From the NCBI GenBank assembly GCA_964019695.1, contig OZ026527.1, forward strand, positions 70,950,593 through 71,014,592: DNA of 64,000 nt, in the 5' to 3' direction. The notes under the pieces are model-generated. The model searched no databases. It saw only the letters and a list, made by a program, of their open reading frames with translations, and was not told where the DNA came from. Position numbers and translations under genes: made by a program. The stretch is from Loripinus fragilis. Its lineage: Eukaryota > Mollusca > Bivalvia > Lucinida > Lucinidae. Positions 45,870-57,839 of this stretch are shown here, piece after piece (position 1 is the first letter of the stretch; each line of letters starts with the position of its first letter).

Positions 45870-45940
45870 AACATATGTTGTGGGTACTCAAAAGAACCGT
45901 CTCAATGAGACGGTTCTTTTGAGCACCCAAAACATATGTT
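45870..45940. repeat. Near-perfect hairpin of the GAACCGTCTCA family
   Basis: The 23-bp arms at 45882-45904 and 45906-45928 differ at one base and have a single-base centre. AACATATGTT flanks both sides (45870-45879 and 45931-45940). Related copies are at 21403-21461 and 57757-57830. Confidence 0.85.
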
Positions 45941-46009
45941 AAAACTGATCGGTAAGAAAAAAATACATTTTTACGATGAAATTTTTGTTTATCTAAACCT
46001 GGAACTCTT

Positions 46010-46210
46010 CCAGATGATTACATAACTAGGAAGGACACTAAGAACTACACAACAAAACAAGGACCTAACGCCAAAAGCCCAAACCCGATGGGAGCAACCA
46101 CAAATAATTAATCAACAACGATAGAATCACTGCCTTTGAACGGACAGTAGCTGAGGCCACCAGGTGGCTTAAATATATCTCACTGACAAAATCGAAACTT
46201 CCTTACATTT
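46010..46210 (-). mobile_element. Retroelement B UTR fragment, minus
   Basis: AACAAAACAAGGACCTAACG, TTTGAACGGACAGTAGCTGA. The B sequence appears to continue at 46445-46520 beyond a SINE. Confidence 0.6.
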
Positions 46211-46255
46211 TTCATCATCCAGTGCATGCTAAAACAAACATGTTTTTTGTTTGCT

Positions 46256-46442
46256 TGATTCGGTTCTTTACGTCCCATCAACACCTTTAAGTTAAACAGG
46301 GACGGGTCTTCCTGGGTTGAACCAGTACTAAGCTAGGATAAATGTGTCCTGCTCAAGGTCCACAACGCAGTAACGCCGGTGAGGCTCGAACACGCGGCCC
46401 CTTGGTCTCGCTTCAAGCACTCTACTACTGAGCCACTGCTCA
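46256..46442 (-). mobile_element. tRNA-SINE, minus-strand, near full length
   Basis: From TTACGTCCCATCAACA through GGCTCGAACACGCGGCC to TACTACTGAGCCACTGC, complementary to the 14541 SINE. Confidence 0.85.
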
Positions 46443-46599
46443 AGTGAATATGGCCAGAAAATGCCACAATCACAGAACACACACCAACCCATTGTACCAC
46501 AAGAAAGTGATACATATCAGGGCGTACCAGAGTTGAAGCCAACCATCAAAAATGGAGAATTTAGAGAAATCTGACAAAGTTACATTAATTCCAGATAAC

Positions 46600-46690
46600 G
46601 AATACCAAATACGCTGATAAGAGTGCGCGGATGCGCAGGCTGATCTGCGCCTTTGTTGTTCGCAAGCAACAAAGTCAGGGTTTCTCTCCT
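46600..46690. repeat. MITE-like fragment with GCGCGGATGCGCAGGCTGATC core
   Basis: GTGCGCGGATGCGCAGGCTG and TTTGTTGTTCGCAAGCAA match the 23150 family. Only the core is kept. Confidence 0.5.
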
Positions 46691-46824
46691 CGAGGCACAT
46701 ATGATGTTGAAGCCCAGGCTTCCTGACCTCCGCTTGGCTACGCGCCTGATTTTCACTAACAGCCACATGAGAGCATGTACACAATTAAAGTTAAGCAACC
46801 AGTTTTATCTTCCTCGGTGAGATT

Positions 46825-47215
46825 ATTACAAAACTAGAAAGACACTAAGTAGAAAAGACACTAAGTAGAAAGGACACTAAGTAGAAAGGATACTAAGTAC
46901 TGCGTTACAAAACAGGGACCAAACACACAATAACACAAACATCGTGAGAAACAGTAAACAAAACAATCAACAGCGATCCAACCACCGCCTTAGAACGGTC
47001 AGCAACCAAAGACACCTGGAGCCTTAATTTTGCTGATTAAATCTTTGCCCTAGATTATGCTGTTGTCAAAAAGTAGTGTTTAGCTCGCCTGGAGGCTAAC
47101 TAACTTCGGCAATGTATCATCACAGGGAAACAATCTTATAAAAAAGCAAGTGAGTATGACCAGGAAATTCCAGAATCACAGACCACATACCTACTAATGG
47201 CAAATCTGAGATTCA
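46825..47215 (-). mobile_element. Retroelement B UTR fragment with short AAGGACACTAAGTAG duplications
   Basis: AGACACTAAGTAGAAA is repeated about four times in tandem (46849-46897), followed by B UTR complement and AGTGAGTATGACCAGGAAAT at 47151. Confidence 0.6.
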
Positions 47216-47223
47216 AGCCTTAA

Positions 47224-47417
47224 GCCTTAAAGCGCCTAGAAAAAATGCATCTGAAAATGTCGTCTGCTGAAGTCGTCTGCTACGAGCAAACAGTGTTGAC
47301 CCAGAACAGACTGCTCCTATAGGAGCAGTCTGATCTGGTTCCACACTGTTTGCCATAGCGGCTTCTTAACATTTCAGCAGACGACAAAAGCAGACGGATT
47401 TTGTTGTGATTGGCGCA
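47224..47417. mobile_element. TTAA-type MITE, CCTTAAAGCGCC family, first of an abutting pair
   Basis: Left TTAA at 47220-47223. The right end TTGGCGCA reaches TTAA 47418-47421. The core palindrome (47286-47353) shares GACTGCTCCTA and its complement with 25036-25057. Confidence 0.8.
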
Positions 47418-47421
47418 TTAA

Positions 47422-47634
47422 CCCTTAAAGCGCCACCTATAATTTGCAGCAGACGACAATTTCAAATTTTGCTGCTTTTTGCAAAAATAACAAAAAAGTC
47501 ATGATATTTCATGAGAATTGTCAGCTGGCAGACAATTCTCATGAAATATCATACCTTATTTTTTTCGAAAAAATGTAGATATTGCAAAATTTGTCGTCTG
47601 CTGCAGTCGTTATTGGCGCTTTAAGGTTTAAGGG
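47422..47634. mobile_element. TTAA-type MITE, second of the pair
   Basis: It starts CCCTTAAAGCGCCA right after the shared TTAA (47418-47421) and ends before TTAA 47635-47638. The core is a perfect 22-bp hairpin (47501-47522 and 47531-47552, beginning ATGATATTTCATG) with loop AGCTGGCA. Confidence 0.88.
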
Positions 47635-47746
47635 TTAAATATTATATCTTCATGAGAGCAATAGGTGCGAGTTGTGATAGAAAGGCCACAGCTGTCCTCA
47701 AAACTAGAGTGTTTGTTTGCTGTAAAAAGGAGCTGAAATTTCTTAC

Positions 47747-47863
47747 CTCATTCATCACTGTTTCTATGACTTGGGGAGAAACAATCTCCCATATCAGTAT
47801 AATACCAGCGATCACACCAACCATGGCAGATATTATACCAATCAGTTGATAGTCTTTGATAGC
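47747..47863 (-). CDS. GABA-B receptor-like exon: intracellular loop 2 end and TM4
   Basis: 117 bp, 39 codons, phase 0 to 0, acceptor TCCTACTTTTCAG|GCTATC and donor AATGAG|GTAAGA. It encodes AIKDYQLIGIISAMVG, a hydrophobic TM4, then IWEIVSPQ, matching the (K/R)DxxL...W.(I/V)V(D/S)P pattern of GABA-B receptors. It continues in frame from exon 56472-56579 (…TNKKLLKV). Confidence 0.93.
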
Positions 47864-47959
47864 CTGAAAAGTAGGAAACATTAGAATATACTACATGTAT
47901 TTTCTTCCTAAATGACCATCATTTTCTGGCTATTTTAATGTTACCATATGGGAATTAGA

Positions 47960-48170
47960 AACCCGCCTTCCAGCTAAGGTTCCAACAAGCCTGCTCAGAT
48001 ACAGATACTAGTTAGAACATTGCCATTTTGTATGGAGCAAGTTTTTTTATCTATACTGTCCATATTGTGAAACAAAAAGGCACTGGTCTGACTGCATGTG
48101 TGTGCAGGCTTGTTGTGTCTTAGCTGTTCACATGCAGCAAAGGCAGGATTGCATGCGTCAAGGCTCATGT
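47960..48170. repeat. MITE-like repeat of the GCGTC(G/A)AGGCTCAT family
   Basis: CAAGCCTGCTCAGATACAGA, GGTCTGACTGCATGTGTGTGC, GCGTCAAGGCTCATGTC. Ends are diverged. Confidence 0.45.
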
Positions 48171-49059
48171 CATACTAGCATACGAGGGTCGTCCCACTAA
48201 TTCGTGGACTTTTTGCGCTGTATTAAAACCATAAGCCTTATCAAATTCGAATGTTCAGAGATTCTTTTTGTATTATTCAAGAATCACGCTTAGGGATGTC
48301 TGTTACAACGCAAGGTGGTTCTGGACGACAATTCGTCACGGGCCCATGACGACTGCTTACATGTGCTGGACGACAGGTAACGGGTTTTAGATGACAGATT
48401 TAGGGTTTTGGACGACAGTGGAAAGGGGCAACACACAGAGACGTCGAGGAAAATGATAATATAGTGTGTTTGGCTATCTTTAATCATTACTGTCATATTA
48501 GTGTTTGTTAGTTCCACATTTGAAGTACAAACACCATAGATATTTGAAGTTAAATTGTAAAACTCCGGTCTGGAATAGAAACTTCAGAAATATGTAATTA
48601 ATGATTAATTACTTGCGTTCCCATCATTAAATAAGCATAAATGGTTAGACAATAGATCTCACATGCTTTTTCAGTCAATTTTAACATGTTCTTCTTAAAA
48701 GAAAACTGAAAACCTCAAAGTTTCAATTTTTCTAATGTTACTGGTTAGAGACGACTGTGTAACAGGCAATAGACGACGTCAGTTTTTCTGTAACAGGAGT
48801 GAGACGACATTTTTCTTTCTTTCATGAACACTTGAGTAGATGTAAATACTGTTCTGAAGCCTGTTCAACGCTTGAATGAGTAGTTCAGCACTGTGCGACC
48901 TCCCATCGAATGTGCATACCAAGCCCCCAGGTAATCAAAATAATTCAAAGGTCAATACCATATATGGGATTGGCGGCATTTTGGTCTTCTGGATTCAGAG
49001 AAGATTTAAAAGGTTTTTTTACCTTATTTGGCCATGGCAGCTTCTTGGTCACAAGACAA

Positions 49060-49370
49060 TGAAGTTAGTGAGTATGATCAGAAAATACAACTATCATAAG
49101 CTTCAGACCAACCCACTACATCATGAGGAAAAGCCACTGAACATTTACAGTAACAAGATATCCGTAAGACAATAAAAGCAAAGCAACCAGCTCTCTCTTC
49201 CTCTTCAAGATGGACGCAAAACTAGAAAGGGCACAAAGTAATGCATCCCAAAGCAAAGACAAACACAGAGCCCCCATTATGAGAAGTACATTAAACAATA
49301 GATCAACAACAAGAAAATCACCGCCTCAAATGGACAGCAGCCTAAGCTACGGGGATAGGGGCTTGAATGC
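49060..49370 (-). mobile_element. Retroelement B UTR fragment, minus
   Basis: GTGAGTATGATCAGAAAATA, CTCTCTCTTCCTCTTCAAGA, GGACAGCAGCCTAAGCTACG. Confidence 0.75.
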
Positions 49371-49389
49371 ATTTTAAGATCATTTGAAT

Positions 49390-49560
49390 AACTTTCGTCC
49401 CTCAATCCTAAGGATTCTCCATATGAAATTCGATTGACATGGTGGTTTCAGCGGAAACGTTTAAAAATGTTGACAAACAGACAGACAGATGGAGGCTGGA
49501 GTCATTTGTATACTATTAGCTCAGCTCGGAGCCTTCAGCTTTGGTGAGCTTGAAACGTTA
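49390..49560 (+). repeat. Fragment resembling the 3' end of a Helitron-like tandem-repeat element
   Basis: GACAAACAGACAGACAGATGG then AGCTCGGAGCCTTCAGCTTTGGTGAGCT resembles the 43838 terminus (AGCTCACCATGAGCC...GGCTCAGG). Confidence 0.4.
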
Positions 49561-50240
49561 TATTATTCGACCATGATATGTGACTTACACTTTGTCTGAC
49601 CTGAGGCTTATTAAGGGCAACCGCTGGAAATACTTCCCACGTTAAAATCTTTTTAATTCTTTGCATACAGTTTGTTTTATATATGGACTGTCAATTTATG
49701 AAATAAAAAGGATATGTCACCACGCTCAATTTTTCATAATCTCACATGGCAGTTTTCAGCATTTCACAAATTTTATCCAAGTTCCTAATATTAAGCTAAA
49801 ATATTTGTAATCGCCATCCAGCTTCTTTATTTTAATTTTAATTATTGCTCATGACCTCAAACTTTCTAGAGAATGTGAAAATGTACTTATTTTCCCAAGC
49901 CGTGTCAAGATTCTGCATGTTATATTGTGTTTATTCTCCCATAAAAGGATTTCGAGTTTTAGAGTAAATCACATATTAGAAAAAATCTGATATTAAAAAT
50001 CTTATTTTATTGTTTTATTTCATTGACCATCATTTGACATTTTAGAAAAAAGATAAAAATCTGGGTTCATCAGACTAATTATCTTTCGGGAGGGCCAAAG
50101 TTATTCCCACCCCACAAATTTCGAACATAATTCAATATAGAACGTTAAGGAGTGTGATTTTTGTTGTTTATATAATTCCATATTTCTTGTATGAAGTAAT
50201 TTTGCATTACAAGGCGAAAAAAGAAAAAAAAATGTAATAA

Positions 50241-50312
50241 GTGCCCACCCGGGAATTAGCCCTGGTCCTCTGGTTCCAAAGTCTAACACGCTAACCACTA
50301 GGCCAAGATGTC
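50241..50312 (-). repeat. tRNA-like sequence (SINE head or tRNA pseudogene)
   Basis: The minus strand reads CTTGGCCTAGTGGTTAGCGT (box A-like) and GGGCTAATTCCCGGG (box B-like, altered from GGTTCGAATCC). The 72-bp span and order fit a tRNA, but the T-loop is degraded and no 3' body like the other SINEs follows. Confidence 0.5.
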
Positions 50313-51818
50313 AAGTCGTGCGCGGCTCGAAATAACAGTACATAATGATAATTAGAGTACCAGCCATATTCGTATTCGCATACAGGGTAAATGACATTTC
50401 ACCCTCCGTCAAAACAGAAGATTTTTCAGTTTAAGATACATCTAATTTATCCATCATTGTCGTCTCCACCTGCGACGCTGTCGACAATAACCTGTAACAA
50501 AATATTTGCAGTCGTTACACATCTGTAACATGGAAAAATGACTGCAGTACATTCGTTTCAGTTTTAAAAACGTGTTTGTCTAAAGTAAGCAGATTGATAA
50601 GAAAATTCTTTCTTGGTCTATGTGATGGACAATGTAATGTCTAATCATATCAAGTCATAAAATGTTCAAAGAAAACGAAAGTGAAAGTACTAAATAAGGA
50701 TATGCGAACAAGTGTAGTAGTAAAATACAGTTTTAAGAATAATAATGTATCACATACGCGTTAACTGGGTTCAATCGCCATGCTCTACAGGATTAATTAA
50801 GTTTAGATAAGTGTCGTGGACAAATATACAAAGACAAAATAAGATATTTGCGGATTATTGTGTCTTAAATCTCCCGAAAACGATACACCTTCAATAAAAC
50901 AAACCTATATTTAGAAATATTTCGTCCGGGACCCGTAACGTACTGTCTTCCAGAACCACCTTGCGCTGTAACAGACATCCCTAAGCGTGAGAATAAATGT
51001 TGAAAATTTGACGCCATTTGCTCAAAGATTATGGTTTGTGGCAAACATCTAGTAGCACCACATATCGCCCTACGGACCACGCCAAATGTCAACGCCAGAA
51101 TTTTATGACGCAACGTCATTTCTTTTCACTCCTTTTCGAAGTATTCTACTGCATAGTTAATGCACTTTTGGCGGCGTTTCACCCATTTTTCATACACTTC
51201 TTTGAGCCACACAGTCTAAATAGCGTATCTGATCTCCTCGCGATCTTGAAATCGTTTTCCACGCAAATGCTCCTTTCACCGTGCGGCCAGCTGGTACCAT
51301 GTGGACTAGAATCACACCGAACTTTCCATGAATACGACACACATCACGTTTCCCATCAATTTAACTACCTTCACCTTCTTTCGGTGAGGACTGTCACGAT
51401 TCTTCCATACGATAGACATGCTTTTATCCTCAGGTTCATAATAATGCACCCACTTTTCATCCGTAGTGATGATGCGATCCAGAAAGATTGGGTCTGATCG
51501 ACTTTTACCCAAGAATCACCTTGTGCGCCGACATGAGCAGATTTTTTCTTCCTCTGTTAGTAGTTTCGGTACCTATCTAGAGGATACGTGCGACAAAGCC
51601 AGGTCTGCAGTTAAAACGCGCTCAGCAGTAGACTTGCTGCAACTGGCACTAACTGCTACTTAGCGCACCGTCTTCTGACGATCGATTTCGATGACGTTCT
51701 TGACGGCCAGAGTTTGCTTTTTATCCTTGCATGGCGGTCATCCACGATGAGAACTGTCTGTCAACCCATTACTAAATCTGCCATGCAACTTGTACACATT
51801 CAGCTGTTTAAACACATT

Positions 51819-51956
<138 letters not shown>

Positions 51957-52471
51957 CGTGCTTTGCATCTGTTTTAATATTTGTATGGGCGACACATAAA
52001 TTCATTACTGTACTTCGGGCCGTTGCGTCGTCAAAAGCCGTCATTTTCTTCAATTTTCAAAAGGCAGTGGTGCATGTATAACTTGCGGCATTCGTATATA
52101 AATAACGTAAGACGTTAGAAACTTGATATTCTGACGTCAGAATAATTATGACGTCCGCTGTCCATGACGTTTTGCACATTTTAGAGTAACTGTTTCGAAA
52201 ACAATAGTTAAAAGAACATGTTATGACTTCATTTCTAAGCAAATTTTGACGTGGTCCGTACACCCCTACCTGGGTTTATTAAAATGCTGCTAAAATCAAA
52301 ACTAAAACTTCAAATCTCTCAAAATTTACTTATTATGCGTGTAACAAAGTATTTGATATATGTGAAAAGTTTTATTATTCTACGACATTAGGTTTTTGAT
52401 ATATTTGTAAAGTCCACGATTTACTGGGACAACCCTCGTATAATAAAATAATTAGAGATTGTGCAGATGAT

Positions 52472-52697
52472 TGAGCCAATGGAATGGGATTGCCAACAAT
52501 GTTGCATTTTTACATATTTGACTCAGAAGAGTCTGTGCAGCCGCGTTTTAAGCTCGGAAACTCCAAATACTTTTCGGTCAGTAGCTTAACACTCATATCA
52601 TATTTAAGCGACTAGCAAAGGCTCTGATCAGACTGTGCATCTGAGCCTTTGGTGGTCATACATACCAAATTGTTGAATATCTCATGTTGCGGCACAT
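52472..52697. mobile_element. Diverged MITE of the GAGCCGCGACATGAG family
   Basis: TGCAGCCGCGTTTTAAGCTC, TCAGTAGCTTAACACTCATA, GCTCTGATCAGACTGTGCAT match 44041-44278 in order. The ends are degraded. Confidence 0.75.
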
Positions 52698-52904
52698 TAT
52701 ATTTTGTTCAAATTTTTGGTAACCGTAATATCAACTTTCAAGCTTTAGCTTAACAATATATGTTAATGTAATATAAAATGGTGTGGCATAATTTTTTTCA
52801 ACAAATTATATTGCCACAGGATAGGCTATCACGTGACAGTATGCATACCTGCTTGTACATTAGATCACTGAGTATAGCTATGGTTTCCTCTTTAATTGCA
52901 CAAT

Positions 52905-53405
52905 GGTCAGTCAGGTCAGGCCCATCGGGGTTTACCTGTTGTATTTCTTTTGCTGGGGTATTCAGTTTTATTTACTTTTGATTCCTTATCTTTGCTTTAT
53001 CTCCTTTTCATATCTTGATTTATATGTTCTAGGAGATGGTGCATTGATAAGTTAGGGGTGTTTCATGCAAACCAAACGTCTATGTGTCTTGATCCAAATC
53101 TGAACTAAGGGTGAGGTTGGTGCACGGTTAAACCGGTTAAAGCCCTCTAGTGAAATACTTTACTGACCGTTCCAAGGCGGTGCTTCTTTTGTGGATCATT
53201 TATGTTATTTCTATCTTGTTTTGTTATGCTTTCATGCACGTCTGTTTGCTGATGCCTTTTGGTCACCTGCTGGGAAAGGGCGAACTCTTTGCTCTCGTTT
53301 ATGATGTCTGATTGTGACGTTGTCACTTTCCCATTGGTATCCTAGGACAGGTGTGGTGCTTGATTGTATCAATTCCTGATCTTTGCCCTCTATCTTACTT
53401 TCTTT
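52905..53405 (+). mobile_element. Retroelement A 3' UTR fragment
   Basis: CATCGGGGTTTACCTGTTGT through GGTTAAAGCCCTCTAGTGAA to CTGATCTTTGCCCTCT, matching 18800-19275. Confidence 0.85.
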
Positions 53406-53814
53406 ATTACAAGATGGGAAGTATTTTTTAAAGAGGTCATTGAGAATCTGTCTCAATATTTTTTCACTATCAACTTCTGGCTCTCTGAAAAAATATTTCT
53501 AGTGTAGTTTGCTGTATATACTGCGCTACTCACAGGAACATATTACTATGTTAGAATTATCTTTTTTTCCTTTTTTCATAATCAAATTGCTTTTTCTTAC
53601 CTCATTATTTTTTAAATAATTGCTGTTTCTTACAAATTGAATTGCGTAGATACCACAAAAAGTTTTTTTTCTTCTGTACATTATTAGCTGAGGACCCATT
53701 GCTCTATGGAATATAAGGACGTATTTTGTTCTTGAGCTCATACACAGGACATATTTGTGAATCTCGAATGTGAGTCTATCGGATAACTCATTGTTGTATT
53801 TTGTCTAAAAATAC

Positions 53815-54479
53815 TAAGTGAGTATGATCAGGAAATACCACAATCACAAATTGCAGACAGACCCATGATACCGCGAGAAGAGCCACACAACCATCATGAG
53901 AAACCAGGAAGACAAACTAAGCAAAGCAACCAGCTCTCTCTCTCCCATCAAGATGATTGCAAAACTAAAATGGGCATAAAGTAACGTACAACAAAACATA
54001 GAACAATTACAGACTCTCACAATGGGAGTAACAATGGGAGTAACAATAAACAAAAAGTCAACAACAACAACAACAGAACCAACACCACAGAATGGACAGC
54101 AGCCTAAGCCACTGGGGGTGGGCTTAAATGCATTTTACTGGTACCAAATTTTCGCCCTAGATTCTGCTGTTGTTGAAGTATAAGAAATGATCTGGTCGCA
54201 TGTAAGCCTTCTAACAATTGCAATGTATCATCAGGGAGAAACACTCCAATCAAATTAACACACTATGATCAAACAAAGAAACTGGCTCGTGACTCACATA
54301 TTGTCAGAGCTAAAGAAAACCTCAAGTTGAGCCACGGTGAGTCCAGCTACAGATACGCATCAGAGCTCACCCACCAGTTAAAACTTTACACCAGAGCGGT
54401 CCTAGAGTCTGAGGCCTGACCCCCTGTCGTGCAATTAAAGAGGAAACCATAGCTATAAACGGTGATTGAGTTTAAACCC
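53815..54479 (-). mobile_element. Retroelement B 3' UTR (reference copy)
   Basis: Read on minus it follows the RT relic and ends in GTGGTATTTCCTGATCATAC at 53850-53820. It contains GGTACCAGTAAAATGCATTT (about 54145). Confidence 0.8.
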
Positions 54480-55863
54480 AGGCATGTAGACTATAGCATG
54501 ACATCCAAGTAGTATCCAACCTTTATATAACGTTTGATAGTCTTTTTGAATTGATCACTAAAATTAGGCTTTCCAACAATTAGTTTTAATTTATAAACTA
54601 AATCACCATAAAATATAGGTCCTGATATGTCTTGTTGCAGAAGAGATTTAACCCAATGTTGTATTTAACAATTAACTCTAAGTGTCTGTGGTAAAATTTA
54701 GAAAATACTATTCAAATTTTATGATATTTATAACTTTGTTTTGATAACTCAGCAGTTACAAAATAAGTTTCTGTTGTTGAAGTCATCAACATTAGAACAC
54801 ACTCTTGAAAAACGAACGAGCCGAGAAATATATACATCATAGGAAGGGGAGCGAGGAACATCTCCATCAAGAAATGGGAACTTTACTAATTCAAAATTAG
54901 ATCATCCCGTTTATCACAAATTTTTGAAGAAACTATGTCTTTTGTTATTGACAAGTTCAAGTCCAAAAACGTAGCTTCAGTATCAGAAGAATTCGCCTTA
55001 TTTAACTGAAGATCAGTAGAATATATCTGACCAGCCATTTGTTCAAGATACGGATTAGCATTATTAAATAATTCAACTAAATATCTGAAGATGGAGTTAA
55101 AAGCTTCAATAATATCAGTTTTATCATTGTCTGACAGAAACAACTAGAAGTCTCTCTCATAGCAAAATAAAATCATATCTGATACAAGAGGAGCACAATT
55201 AGAACCCATTAGAATACCGCCAATTTGTCTATATAATTTTGAGCCAAATCTTATAAATATATTGCTCAAAAGATAATAAAGAGCATCACACATTTTCTGA
55301 CATGACTACACTTTATATCGTTTAGGCTGTTCAGAAGTAAAAAAGTGCATTTTTATCATTACAAGCCAAATAAAGTGAGCCCTCTCTGTTAAATGTTTGT
55401 TCAAATAATTCTGCTAATTTTTCTTTGATTAGATTATTAGACAATATAGTATGGAGAGTAGAGAAATCGAATGCAGACAAACCAGATGCTAGAAAACCTC
55501 TAGACTGCAATTTGTTTAGAATTTCACCTGAATTTTTAATAGACCAAAATATTTTTTACCTTTTCTTTCATAAACAGTTGTGCAATATTTAATGACATGG
55601 TTTTTAATCGGAGTGAGGCAAGAAGTCAAAAGAATAGACAACTGAGTGGTTGTACATGAACTAGGATTAGCAAAAAAACGTGGCTTATAGGGTCGTTTAT
55701 GAAGTTTAGGTAACCAGTATAAAGTAGGAAGCTTGCTATGGTACTCAAAAACTAACACCCCAAACTTAGCTGCCATAAGGCATTGATGCCTATCAACGAT
55801 AGACGTCTCATCAAAGTAAGTAAGGGTGCAAAGATCAGTAATCGATACAATCAAGTACCACAC
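54480..55863 (-). pseudogene. Reverse transcriptase relic of retroelement B
   Basis: On minus, 55863-55516 encodes an RT front segment with TLYWLPKLHKRPYKPRF and HVIKYCTTVYER. 55500-55140 continues with the palm-like IGGILMGSNCAPLVSDM (near 55200), and 55143-54886 carries FLDLNLSITKDIVSSKICDKRDD, homologous to the 18136 protein. Stops and frameshifts break it into at least three frames. Motifs and the KRDDF segment place it in the same RT family as retroelement A. Domain order shows the 18136 relic is the C-terminal third of such a protein. Confidence 0.8.
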
Positions 55864-56315
55864 CTGACCCAGGATACCAATGGGAAAGTGACAAACTCAC
55901 AGTAGACACCACAAACGAGAGCCAAGAGGTCAGCCCTTTCCCAGCAGGCGACCACAAAGCACATATAAACAGACGCGCCAGAGACATAGAAAACACAAGA
56001 CAGAACAAAAACATAAAAGACCCACAAAAGAAGTACCGCCTTGGAATGGTCAGTAAAATATTTTACTGGAGGGCTTTAACCGGTTTAACGGCGCCAACCT
56101 CACCCTTAATTCAGATGTGAATCAAGACACATAGATATTTGGTTTGCATGAAAGACCCCTAACTTTTCAATGCATCATTTCCTAAAACATATAAATCAAG
56201 ATATACAAGGCGATAAAGCAAGGATAAGGACTCAACAGTAAATTAAACTAAATACCGGAGCAAAATAAATCCAACAGGTAAACCCAGGTGGGCCCGACAG
56301 ACAGCCAAAGCTGTT
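55825..56315 (-). mobile_element. Retroelement A 3' UTR fragment, minus
   Basis: GGGTGCAAAGATCAGTAATC to GGTAAACCCAGGTGGGCCCG, the complement of 18780-19275. It abuts the B RT relic. Confidence 0.85.
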
Positions 56316-56471
56316 ATGCTCATATATTTTTGCAGTGCTAAGTTCTTGCTTGCAAAGTAGTGATCTAAAACTAGGTCACTGTGTATAAATTGTCTCTGCC
56401 TACTTTTGATATCAAAATAGGAGTCCTAATAGCATGCCATTGAGTAAGAGCATTCTCTGTGTGAATCTTAC

Positions 56472-56579
56472 CACTTTCAGAAGTTTTTTGTTTGTGAATA
56501 TTCGATACACTCTCCACGTCTTTGAGAAAAGAGCTCCAAGTGCGATAGTAAACCCCAAAGAAAAGCAGCATGTTCTGGC
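56472..56579 (-). CDS. GABA-B receptor-like exon: TM3 and start of intracellular loop 2
   Basis: 108 bp, 36 codons, phase 0 to 0, acceptor ATCGTTTCAG|GCCAGA and donor AAAGTG|GTAAGA. It starts ARTCCFSLGFTIALGALFSK, then TWRVYRIFTNKK. The ART.....LGF....G.MF.K.WRV pattern is characteristic of GABA-B receptor TM3, and the Cys is the expected partner of the loop-2 Cys in exon 43870-44016. Confidence 0.95.
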
Positions 56580-56644
56580 CTGAAACGATGGTTTAAATAA
56601 TATACTTGAATCATTATGTATAGTGACATTTGAACAGACATCAG

Positions 56645-56900
56645 GGCATTGTTTCATGTTTTTGCTTTATTTTGTGCTTCTTGTGTGGATCATTTTTTAT
56701 GCATGTTTCATGTTTGTCTTTGTTATGCTATCGCGTCTGTTCCTTGCAGCCCTGTGATCACCTGCTGGGAAATTGCTGACCTGTTGGCTCTCTTGTGTAT
56801 TGATTTTACTTGTGTTTGTCACTTTTCCATATGGTGTTTTGGGTCAGGTGTTGTATTTGATTGTATCGATTACTAATCTTTGCCTTTCTCACTACTTTAA
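56645..56900 (+). mobile_element. Retroelement A terminal UTR fragment
   Basis: GGTCACCTGCTGGGA-like sequence (GATCACCTGCTGGGAAATTG) through GTATCGATTACTAATCTTTGC. Diverged. Confidence 0.7.
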
Positions 56901-57068
56901 TAAAGTAATAATTAAAATCTATTTTATGATGCGTATTTGATCCCACAAAGTACCATATACTATAGGTTAATATACTAAAATTGATAACCATGAAGTGACT
57001 GACATACCAATTACTTTCTGTGTACGCTCATGATAGCTGTTTCTTAAACCTTGATACACTTCTATATA

Positions 57069-57436
57069 TGCAGAACCAAAAATTAGGGAACCTCTTCATT
57101 TTGAGGTATTTTTAACATAAAAATATGCAATCCATGTATAGAGGAAGACAAAGATCAAGAATCAATACAATCAAGTACCACACCTGACCCAGAACACCAT
57201 ATGGGAAAGTGACAAAACACAAGAAACACAAAAAAAAACAAGAGAGACAAGAGGCCCACCAATTCCAGCAGGAGATCACAAGTCTCCAATATTAGGTGTG
57301 ACCTCCACCTATCATCTACAGTATAACAGACAGGTGTTGTGTATGTGTTGCTGCACGTAGAGGTCACGTGGAGGTCACACTCCATATTGACTAGGACTCC
57401 ATGAAAATCAAGGAGTTCCTTATTTTTGGTTCTGCA
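57069..57436. mobile_element. 368-bp TA-flanked MITE enclosing a retroelement A fragment
   Basis: TGCAGAACCAAAAATTAGGG at the left and the complement of TGCAGAACCAAAAATAAGG at the right. TA lies on both sides (57067-57068 and 57437-57438). 57135-57285 inside is retroelement A, minus (ATCAATACAATCAAGTACCA). Confidence 0.75.
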
Positions 57437-57756
57437 TAAAAATCGAAGAGTGTTGTAGTGGTGTACATTAAAATGGAACGATACGAAATATGGACGATGC
57501 TACATGCATGAATAATTGGTGATAAATATGCAGTATTTTTTCATTTGAGAACAAATCACCAAAAGTAATATGTTGAAATTAGTTACCAACATATCATATA
57601 TTGAATAGTTGACTATCAACATGTGATGAAGATATAAAGTGATAATATTGATATTCCAAAAACGATGATAATGAACACCTTGTGCCAAACTAATCGATTA
57701 ATCACAGACCTCAAGGTAAAAGTACGTTTTTGAAAATTAGTATTTTTATTTCTCAA

Positions 57757-57830
57757 CCAAAATATGTGCTGTAAGAACTGATAAGGACCATCTCATTGAG
57801 ACGGTGTTTTTTTGAACACACAATATATAT
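57757..57830. repeat. Hairpin repeat of the GAACCGTCTCA family, degraded
   Basis: AAGGACCATCTCATTGAGACGG centre, with flanks TTTCTCAACCAAAATATGTG and AAAACTGATGGGTAAGAAAA as in 45845-45960. Confidence 0.7.
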
Positions 57831-57839
57831 AAAAACTGA

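Noticed and set aside
51018..51497. 159-codon plus-strand frame
   Set aside because: It lies antisense to the mariner transposase segment, which carries recognisable motifs on the minus strand.
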